Below are positions 57,718-64,000 of a stretch of DNA of 64,000 nt, piece after piece. The notes under the pieces were generated by a model. The model did not search any database and was not told the DNA's origin. It saw only the letters and a program-made list of their open reading frames with translations. The stretch is from Sphingomonas sp. LaA6.9. GTDB lineage: Bacteria > Pseudomonadota > Alphaproteobacteria > Sphingomonadales > Sphingomonadaceae. Every line of letters begins with the position of its first letter. Position 1 is the stretch's first letter. Where the stretch lies: positions 25,528-89,527 of the forward strand of contig NZ_JAKVIO010000013.1 in the NCBI RefSeq assembly GCF_022601895.1, given 5' to 3'. Position numbers and translations under genes: made by a program.

Positions 57718-58305
57718 ATGGGTGAACCCAAACCCGTCGCTTCGCTTTCTTCGGGTCTGCTGGCGCGCAAAGGCCACGCCAAGCCCGCGATGCGTCCGCA
57801 AGGCTTCGGCGGTTTCGGCGGCTTCGGCGGCCAGGACGATCTTGGCTGGAACGACATGGGCCACGACGTGCCCAAGGCGGTTGCCTTCCCGAGTGGCGCC
57901 GAGCTCGACGAGCAGGCGTTTCCCGCGCAACCGGTGCCGCCTGTCGTGCTGCAGCGTGAGGAACTGGCTGAAGAATTCAACGCGGTCGAAGAGCAGTTCG
58001 ACGAGGATGAGATCGAGGATGTCGCCTTCGAGGCGCCCATCCTGACCACGCGCAAGAAGTCGGATGCTCTGCCGGTGCCCCGCGTGGCGATCGCGCGCGC
58101 CAAGAAGGCGGTGCGCGGACGCAAGGGGAAGGCCGCGTTCACGCTGCGCCTCGATCCCGAACGTCATCTGAAGCTGAAGCTCGCTTGTGCGATCGAACGC
58201 GCATCGGCGCAGACGATCGTCACCGAGGCGCTCGACCGCTTCCTGGCTGAACGACCCGAGCTCGACGATCTCGCGCGCAAGGTTCCGGCCAACGCCGTAA
58301 AATGA
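57718..58305 (+). CDS. Acidic protein with C-terminal ribbon-helix-helix-like domain
   Basis: 195 residues. A low-complexity FGGFGGFGG segment sits near residue 40, followed by an acidic stretch. The C-terminal 60 residues (AAFTLRLDPERHLKLKLA, then IVTEALDRFL) match a ribbon-helix-helix DNA-binding pattern, and a basic ARAKKAVRGRKGK linker precedes them. It is probably the DNA- or cargo-binding partner of the adjacent ParA. The ATG at 57718 is best spaced from GGGAGG; 57712 is possible. Confidence 0.85.
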   Translation: MGEPKPVASLSSGLLARKGHAKPAMRPQGFGGFGGFGGQDDLGWNDMGHDVPKAVAFPSGAELDEQAFPAQPVPPVVLQREELAEEFNAVEEQFDEDEIEDVAFEAPILTTRKKSDALPVPRVAIARAKKAVRGRKGKAAFTLRLDPERHLKLKLACAIERASAQTIVTEALDRFLAERPELDDLARKVPANAVK

Positions 58306-58325
58306 CCGATAAACGGGGGAATGAC

Positions 58326-59615
58326 ATGAACCGCACGGCAGTCCTCAAGATCGCGGCGACCGCGCTGGTCGTGGGCCAGGCACTGGTCGGGGGCAACCCC
58401 ATGGTCAATCAGTTCGGCTCCGCTTTCGCCTCTGACGAGACCGATGCTGCGGCCTCGGCGGCCGATGCGGCAGCAGCGGCCGGTAACGCGCTCAGGGTTC
58501 GTGATTTCGACACCGCAATCGCCGAGGCGGAGCGCGCCGTGAGCATGAGCCCGCGCGAGCCGGCGTATCGTGCGCTGCTGGGGCACGCTTATCTGCAGGG
58601 CGGGCGGCTGATTTCCGCCGAGACCGCCTTTGGCGACACGCTCGCGCTCGATCCCGCAAATGGTCGTGCGACGCTTAGCCTGACGCTGGTCCAGATTGCG
58701 CTTGGCAAGCGCGACCTGGCGCTGGAAACGCTGCGCGGCGCCCAAGGGTCTATCGCCGATGCGGATCGCGGTCTCGCTCTGGCGCTGGCAGGCGAAACGA
58801 GTGCCGGTCTCGATATGCTCGAATCGACCGCGCGCGGCGAGGGTGCGTCTGCCAAGACGCGTCAGAATCTGGCGCTGGCACATGCGCTCGCCGGCAATTG
58901 GGGCAGGGCGCGCGTGATCGCGGCACAGGATATCTCTCCCGCCGACCTCAACCAGCGCATGGCTGGCTGGGTCCGTTTCGCGCAACCCGAAAACAGCTGG
59001 GATCAGGTTGCCACGCTGCTTGGCATCGCGCCGATCGAGGATTCGGGTCAGCCCGCGCGACTGGCGCTCGCACCGATTCCGGTGTCCGAGCAAGCCTATG
59101 CAGCCGCGGCGCCCGTGGCGCCCGCTTCGGAGCCCGAGGCGAATCCCGAGCCGATCAGGGTGGCGGTGTCGGATGCCGAAGGCACGCTGCGCCAGATCAC
59201 CTTCGCGCCGCGCCAGGAAATCGTTCAGGCGCTTCCCGCAGGGGCGGTTCGCGCGGACCGCAGGCCGGTGAAGCAGGCGGCGGTCTCGGTTCCGGCACCG
59301 CGAGCGGCCGAAGGCGGGCGCTATGTCGTCCAGATCGGCGCATATTCGAGCGCATCGCGCGCCGAAGCAGCCTGGAACAGCTCGGTAAGCCGCTTCGGCG
59401 AACTCTCCAGCTATCGTCCCGTGGGCGACACCTATCAGCTCAACGGAGCTGCGGTTCACCGTGTCGCGCTTGGCGGCTTCGAATCGCGCGGCGATGCCGA
59501 GCGCGTCTGTGGACGCGTCAAGGCGAAGGGCGGCAGCTGCTTCGTGCGGGCCTATGGCAATGGCACGCCTGCGCAATGGGTCCAGCGCGCCATGGGGCGC
59601 GTCGCTTCACGCTAA
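58326..59615 (+). CDS. Exported TPR protein with C-terminal SPOR domain
   Basis: 429 residues. Signal-like segment, TPR repeats (residues about 45-220), a Pro/Ala linker, and a SPOR domain (YVVQIGAYSSASRAEAAW ... AERVCGRVKAKGGSC). It lies 20 bases after the RHH protein gene, in an operon with parA. It probably acts in the periplasm at the division site. Confidence 0.88.
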   Translation: MNRTAVLKIAATALVVGQALVGGNPMVNQFGSAFASDETDAAASAADAAAAAGNALRVRDFDTAIAEAERAVSMSPREPAYRALLGHAYLQGGRLISAETAFGDTLALDPANGRATLSLTLVQIALGKRDLALETLRGAQGSIADADRGLALALAGETSAGLDMLESTARGEGASAKTRQNLALAHALAGNWGRARVIAAQDISPADLNQRMAGWVRFAQPENSWDQVATLLGIAPIEDSGQPARLALAPIPVSEQAYAAAAPVAPASEPEANPEPIRVAVSDAEGTLRQITFAPRQEIVQALPAGAVRADRRPVKQAAVSVPAPRAAEGGRYVVQIGAYSSASRAEAAWNSSVSRFGELSSYRPVGDTYQLNGAAVHRVALGGFESRGDAERVCGRVKAKGGSCFVRAYGNGTPAQWVQRAMGRVASR

Positions 59616-59649
59616 ACCAATTCCCGGTTTCGGGGCGGGGACGGGGCGG

Positions 59650-60882
59650 TCAGCCGACAGGCTGGCCGCCCTTCACCATATGCAGCACCCGACCCTGCAC
59701 GGGCAGGCCGTCAAAGGGCGTGTTGCCTGCCCGCGCCTCCATGCGATCCGAATCGACCTTCCAGGGCGCTTCGGGATCGAGCACGATCAGGTCCGCGGGG
59801 GCGCCGACGACGATCTCGCCAGCCTCAAGCCCGAGCAGCTTCGCCGGATTGGCGGCAAGAAGCGCAAACAGCCGGGCGTGGTCGATGAGGCCATCGCGGA
59901 CGAGCCCGAGCGCAAGCGCGAGCAGCGTTTCCGCACCCGCCATGCCCGGAGCCGCATCGGCGAAGGGCAGGCGCTTGTCCTCGGGGCCGCGAGGATCGTG
60001 GCCGGATCCGATCATGTCGATCGTCCCGTCGGCAATCGCGGCGAGTGCGGCCTGGCGATCGGCCTCATCGCGCAGCGGCGGCGACAGGCGCGCAAAGGTA
60101 CGGAAATCCGAGATCGCGATGTCCGACAGCAGCAGGTGCGCGGGCGTGATGCCGCAGGTGACGCGGACGACACCCCGTGCCTTGGCGGCACGGATCAGAT
60201 CGAATCCGGCCGCGGTCGTGACCTGACGGAAATGAATGGGGGCGTTTGCCACCTCGGCGATCGCCAGATCGCGCGCGATCGCCATCGCTTCCGAGATCGC
60301 AGGCGCGCACGGCAAACCAAGGCGGGTCGCGGTTTCGCCTGAAGTCGCGACCGCGTCGGCCACCATGCCGCTATCTTCGGGATGTGCGATGGTCGTCAGG
60401 CCCAGTGGCGCGGCGTAGGAAAGAACACGCCGCATCACGCCCGAATCGGCGATCCAGCCGCGTCCGGTGGCGACAGCACGCGCCCCGACAGAGCGCATCA
60501 TCGCATATTCGGCGACTTCCTCGCCCCGCAGGCCGCGCGTGGCGGCGGCGATAGGGTGGACCCAGAGATGATCGGGTTTGCCTGAGGCCGCGGCGCGCTG
60601 GATGAGTCCGGGCTCGTCCAGCGGAGGAGACTGGTCGGGCATCAACGCGACTCGCGTGATCCCGCCTGCCCGGCACGCCGCCGGATCAACCGCGAAGACC
60701 GCCATGTCGATGATGCCGGGCGCGACGAGCTTGCCTTTAGCGTCGATCGTCTCGGCATCGGAGGGTAGGTCGAAGCCACCGATTTCGGCGATAACCTCGT
60801 CGCGGATGAGGATATTTGCGGCAACAGGCTCGCCACCGGGCAGCACGACGCGGCCGTTCACGATTGCGCGCACGCCGCTCAT
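59650..60882 (-). CDS. Dihydroorotase-like subunit lacking the metal site
   Basis: 410 residues with the amidohydrolase/dihydroorotase fold (composite barrel ends [12 protein letters not shown] and [10 protein letters not shown]). The HxH metal motif that should follow GIID reads MAVFAVDP, and the catalytic Asp motif near GSGHDPR also deviates. The chain is therefore probably inactive and acts as the structural PyrC' partner of aspartate carbamoyltransferase. It overlaps pyrB by 4 bases, as expected for such partners. Confidence 0.88.
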   Translation of the reverse strand: MSGVRAIVNGRVVLPGGEPVAANILIRDEVIAEIGGFDLPSDAETIDAKGKLVAPGIIDMAVFAVDPAACRAGGITRVALMPDQSPPLDEPGLIQRAAASGKPDHLWVHPIAAATRGLRGEEVAEYAMMRSVGARAVATGRGWIADSGVMRRVLSYAAPLGLTTIAHPEDSGMVADAVATSGETATRLGLPCAPAISEAMAIARDLAIAEVANAPIHFRQVTTAAGFDLIRAAKARGVVRVTCGITPAHLLLSDIAISDFRTFARLSPPLRDEADRQAALAAIADGTIDMIGSGHDPRGPEDKRLPFADAAPGMAGAETLLALALGLVRDGLIDHARLFALLAANPAKLLGLEAGEIVVGAPADLIVLDPEAPWKVDSDRMEARAGNTPFDGLPVQGRVLHMVKGGQPVG

Positions 60883-61868
60883 GCCCAGCCCTCCACACTA
60901 CGCTTGCGTCGTGTCAGCACGTCGAGGCACGCCATGCGGACCGCTACGCCCATTTCGACCTGCTCGGTGATGGCCGAACGTTTGGGGTCATCGGCCACGA
61001 TCGAATCGATTTCTATGCCGCGGTTCATCGGGCCGGGATGCATCACCAGCGCATCGGGACCCGCGCGTTCGAGCCGTTCGGGCGTGAGGCCCCATAATGC
61101 GTGATATTCGCGCGGCGACGGGATGAAGCCACCCGACATGCGCTCGTTCTGGAGGCGCAGCATCATCACGACGTCGGCGCCCTCGATCCCCGCATCGAAA
61201 TCGGTGAACGCGGTGACGCCCATGCGCTCCACGGCAGGGGGCATCAGCGTCGGCGGAGCAATGACACGGACCTCGGCGGCCAGCGCGGTGAGCGCGAGAA
61301 TGTTCGAGCGCGCGACGCGGCTGTGCAGAACATCGCCGCAGATCGCGACGCGAAGCCCGGCGATCCGACCCTTGCGGCGCCGGATGGTCAGCGCGTCGAG
61401 CAACGCCTGGGTCGGGTGCTCGTGGCGCCCGTCGCCCGCGTTGAGCACGGGGCAGTCGACCTTGTCCGCGATGAGTTGCACCGCGCCCGAACTCTGGTGG
61501 CGGATGACGATCACATCGGCATGCATGGCGTTGAGCGTCACCGCGGTGTCGATCAGCGTCTCGCCCTTCTTCACGCTCGACTGGGCGGCGTGCATGTTGA
61601 CGACATCGGCACCGAGGCGCTTGCCCGCGATCTCGAACGACAACAGCGTGCGCGTCGAATTCTCGAAAAAGGCGTTGATCTGGGTCAGCCCGGCCAGCCG
61701 GCCGTCATGCTTGCTCGCCTTGCGGTTGAGTTCGACCCATTGCTCGGCCTCGTCGAGCAGAAAGGCGATCTCATGCGGCTGAAGCCCTGCGATTCCGGTG
61801 AGATGGCGGTGCGGAAAATTCTGCGCGCCGGTGAGGCCGTGCGCTGACGAAGAGTGTGTGTTTGACAT
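60879..61868 (-). CDS. pyrB: Aspartate carbamoyltransferase catalytic subunit
   Basis: 329 residues. The carbamoyl-phosphate loop [30 protein letters not shown] and the aspartate-binding region LRLQNERM are present. It makes carbamoyl aspartate, the first committed pyrimidine step. It is coupled to the dihydroorotase-like gene; no pyrI regulatory gene is present. Confidence 0.95.
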   Translation of the reverse strand: MSNTHSSSAHGLTGAQNFPHRHLTGIAGLQPHEIAFLLDEAEQWVELNRKASKHDGRLAGLTQINAFFENSTRTLLSFEIAGKRLGADVVNMHAAQSSVKKGETLIDTAVTLNAMHADVIVIRHQSSGAVQLIADKVDCPVLNAGDGRHEHPTQALLDALTIRRRKGRIAGLRVAICGDVLHSRVARSNILALTALAAEVRVIAPPTLMPPAVERMGVTAFTDFDAGIEGADVVMMLRLQNERMSGGFIPSPREYHALWGLTPERLERAGPDALVMHPGPMNRGIEIDSIVADDPKRSAITEQVEMGVAVRMACLDVLTRRKRSVEGWA

Positions 61869-61902
61869 TAAAGCGGCGGCTTACGCGGATGCGTTGCCGA
61901 GT

Positions 61903-62370
61903 TCAACCACCCGTCATCGCCAGCCCGTCGATTGCGCCCTGAAGAATATGCGCTGCCGCCAGTGTATCGACGCGTTCCGCGCGCTTTGCACGGCTCAGAT
62001 CCGCCTCGATCATCACGCGTTCGACCGCGACGGTCGACCAGCGTTCATCCCAGAGCAGGATGGGAAGCCCGAGATCCTCGATATTGCGTGCAAAGGCGCG
62101 GGTGGACTGGCTGCGCGGCGATTCGGTGCCATCAAGGTTGAGCGGCAGGCCGAGCACGATCCCGACGACCTGCTGCTCCGTGATCATTGAAGCGAGCTTC
62201 GCCTTGTCCGCCGAGAATTTGGCGCGTTTGATCGTGCCGGCAGGGCTCGCGAAGCTCCAGCCCGCATCGCATAGCGCGGTGCCGATCGTCTTGGTGCCGA
62301 GGTCGAGCCCGATGAGCCGCCCGCCCGCTGGCAGGGCATCCCTGAACTCGCGCGAATCATTCGTGATCAT
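61903..62370 (-). CDS. ruvX: Putative pre-16S rRNA nuclease / Holliday junction resolvase YqgF
   Basis: 155 residues, RNase H-like fold: [17 protein letters not shown] holds the first acidic residue, and [12 protein letters not shown] and [14 protein letters not shown] are family motifs. It is thought to process 16S rRNA 5' ends. It overlaps the DUF3089 gene by 4 bases. Confidence 0.92.
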   Translation of the reverse strand: MITNDSREFRDALPAGGRLIGLDLGTKTIGTALCDAGWSFASPAGTIKRAKFSADKAKLASMITEQQVVGIVLGLPLNLDGTESPRSQSTRAFARNIEDLGLPILLWDERWSTVAVERVMIEADLSRAKRAERVDTLAAAHILQGAIDGLAMTGG

Positions 62371-63476
62371 TGCCCCTTATAGGCAGCGAGACGACGAACG
62401 GCATCGGCGCGGACATTCGCCCAGAACAGGCTGTAGTCGTAGACATGGTAATTGTTGCCGAGCAGCACATAGGGGCCGACTTCGGGCGGATCGCCGATCA
62501 ACAGAAAACCATTGGGTCCGCAGCGCGCGGGCACAGCAGCCTTGGTCAGCGTTGCAGTCTTGAGGTCGTCGGATGGAACGAGCGTGCCCAGATTGGCCGC
62601 TGGAAGTGCGGCGGTTTCGGGCGCTCCGGTCACCGGATTGGTGCAGACCATCGCGGTGCCCTTGCGCGGCCTGCCGTCCAATCCCGTCGTCGAATCATAG
62701 GTTTCCTGGACGAGCGACGGATCGGCGGGCTCGGCAAAGCTCTGCCAGCTGAGCAGACAGCCTGACTGGTTCGGGCCTGTGCACTCGGGGAAACCCAGTG
62801 CCTTGAGGTCGGTGTCGCGCGAGACCGGCCAACCGACAACATATGCCGCGACCACCCGTTGGGCGACGGGTTTGCCCGCCACCTTCTCGTGAAGCAGCCG
62901 TGTCAGGTGAAGCGCGCCCTGGCTATGGCCAGCCAGAATGATGGGGCGGTCCTCGTCGATCTCGAACAGGAAGCGGTCGAACGCCGAGGCGACATCGCCA
63001 TAGGCAAGGTCCAGCGCCTTCTGCACCTCCGCCTTGTCGGTCAGAAATGCACCGAAGGTCGCCTGCCGGTATCGCGGCGCCCAGATCTCGCCCGCCTCGT
63101 TGAAGGCGCTGGCTTGACCGCGCAGAAATACCGCGGCGCGGTCATTGGCTTCCTGGTTGTCGAGCGACGCGTTCCAGCTGGCCCGGTCCAGATAGGATGT
63201 CGGGTGGATGAAAAAGACCGCCGCCTCCGGTTTTGCGCCGGGCTTGAAGCCCTCGGGCGTCCACAGGGCAGGATTGTCCGTCGTCTTGTCGGGGCGCGCC
63301 AGCCACATCTCGGGTCCTGCATAGGCGCTCATCTGCACGCCGGGCTGGGGAACGAATTTGGTCGTGGGGACCATCGCGACGCGCATCATCTGCACCCCGA
63401 AAAGGCGGTAGGCGAAGGTGGCGGCAATGGCGAGCATGATCAAAATCGCAATCAGATAGAGGAACTTGCGGGCCAA
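62367..63476 (-). CDS. DUF3089 alpha/beta hydrolase
   Basis: 369 residues from TTG 63476, supported by an AAGGATG ribosome binding site. An N-terminal signal anchor ([23 protein letters not shown] region) is followed by the hydrolase with the nucleophile elbow [10 protein letters not shown]. Conserved C-terminal segments include [22 protein letters not shown]. The substrate is unknown. It overlaps ruvX by 4 bases. Confidence 0.85.
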   Translation of the reverse strand: MARKFLYLIAILIMLAIAATFAYRLFGVQMMRVAMVPTTKFVPQPGVQMSAYAGPEMWLARPDKTTDNPALWTPEGFKPGAKPEAAVFFIHPTSYLDRASWNASLDNQEANDRAAVFLRGQASAFNEAGEIWAPRYRQATFGAFLTDKAEVQKALDLAYGDVASAFDRFLFEIDEDRPIILAGHSQGALHLTRLLHEKVAGKPVAQRVVAAYVVGWPVSRDTDLKALGFPECTGPNQSGCLLSWQSFAEPADPSLVQETYDSTTGLDGRPRKGTAMVCTNPVTGAPETAALPAANLGTLVPSDDLKTATLTKAAVPARCGPNGFLLIGDPPEVGPYVLLGNNYHVYDYSLFWANVRADAVRRLAAYKGQ

Positions 63477-63662
63477 GGAGCATCCTTCCTTTTGTGCAGT
63501 GCAACATAAAACGGGCTGCGCGACAATTTCGTTCCTCTGCCGGACGGATGCCCGCTGCGCAATTGCCAAGCCGTGCAGACGATGTGGAGGGCTGCATGAA
63601 ATCTCCACTGGATTCGTGTCGCCGTCCGAACGACAGTGCCGCCAGCGAGGGAGGATGAAAGC

Positions 63663-64000
63663 GTGATATCAGAAACGGATAGCGAACGCGCCGACTGGAA
63701 CGTGCGCCCCTGGCTGCTTGCCGCAATGGGCGCCTTTACCGGTGCGATCATTCATCTGATCCTCGGCGATGACAATTTCAGGCCTGAACTGCTCAGCGCC
63801 TTGAAGACCGCAAGCGTAGCATTCGTCGGATCGCTCACGATATTGATCGGCTTCACGCTCGAGCGCGAGCGCTGGCAATGGTCGATCATCTTCGCCTTCA
63901 TTGCCGCGCTGGCGATCGGGCTGATCCTCTACTGGAACGGCGCGCCCGATCAGTGGAGCGGGGGCGATGGCTGGCGCGTCGTCTGTATCTTCCTGTCGGT
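63663..64000 (+). CDS. Membrane protein, N-terminal part (possibly DUF4153)
   Basis: An open frame from GTG 63663, preceded by GGGAGG, runs off the right edge (112 codons seen). It has a charged N-terminus (SETDSERADWNVRPW), then at least three hydrophobic helices. The pattern suggests a multi-pass membrane protein, possibly of the DUF4153 family. It is truncated only by the window end. Confidence 0.65.
   Translation, partial: MISETDSERADWNVRPWLLAAMGAFTGAIIHLILGDDNFRPELLSALKTASVAFVGSLTILIGFTLERERWQWSIIFAFIAALAIGLILYWNGAPDQWSGGDGWRVVCIFLS

Overview
The window is a contiguous, GC-rich, gene-dense piece of bacterial chromosome. It most resembles an alphaproteobacterium of the order Sphingomonadales. 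The reasons are the ChpT-type phosphotransferase beside a compact che operon, the long-form LeuA, the carboxyspermidine polyamine genes, a BigR-type sulfide operon, SPOR/TPR proteins with an orphan ParA, and many overlapping ATGA/GTGA/TTGA gene junctions. No rRNA, tRNA, insertion sequence, prophage or CRISPR array was recognised. Genus and species cannot be fixed from the sequence alone. No stretch over 300 bases lacks a gene or RNA.

Layout. 0.1-9.2 kb: TPR protein, ispE, a crotonase-fold protein, N-formylglutamate amidohydrolase, ilvD, a lipoprotein, NAD(P)HX repair enzyme, a nested inverted repeat, and a 4Fe-4S RNA uracil methyltransferase. 9.2-14 kb, minus strand: two tandem MAPEG proteins, ornithine/lysine decarboxylase with an upstream short ORF and a Shine-Dalgarno-sequestering helix, carboxynorspermidine decarboxylase, and carboxynorspermidine synthase. 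14-17.2 kb: PLP ammonia-lyase, a small membrane protein, DDAH-type hydrolase, an orphan ORF and an alpha/beta hydrolase. 17.2-22.3 kb: two tandem cysteine desulfurases, ferredoxin, SRP RNA, dnaX, ybaB, and a frameshifted small membrane protein. 22.3-27.6 kb: mtgA, an Hsp70-like protein, rpoH, an RluD-like synthase, a JAMM protease and chpT. 27.9-33.1 kb: cheA-cheW-cheY-cheB-cheR. 33-35.7 kb: a sulfide detoxification module (MBL dioxygenase, BigR-like repressor, rhodanese, TauE exporter) around a divergent promoter-operator. 35.7-38.2 kb: DMT permease, peptidoglycan amidase, DUF983 protein and RNase P RNA. 38.2-44.6 kb: a TPR/TonB-like protein, J-domain protein, 2Fe-2S protein, small hypotheticals, a Crp regulator, an outer membrane protein, a DUF486 protein and acylphosphatase. 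44.6-53.8 kb: leuA with a leucine leader peptide, a YceI protein, bioF-bioD-bioA and ilvB-ilvN-ilvC. 53.8-59.6 kb: miaA, serB, a Sel1/SPOR protein, and ParA - RHH-like protein - TPR/SPOR protein. 59.6-64 kb: pseudo-dihydroorotase, pyrB, ruvX, a DUF3089 hydrolase and the start of a membrane protein.

How it works together. Most genes are housekeeping: branched-chain amino acids (ilvD, ilvBNC, leuA), biotin, isoprenoids, pyrimidines, polyamines, Fe-S assembly, and translation and secretion RNAs. Regulation can be read directly in several places: a leucine-rich leader peptide before leuA, a short ORF whose first codons can mask the odc ribosome binding site, and an AT-rich palindrome between BigR and its divergent target. 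The least explained parts are the ParA-RHH-SPOR cassette with long stem-loops upstream, the odc leader, the odd CheA architecture, and the active-site-poor dihydroorotase and crotonase homologues.
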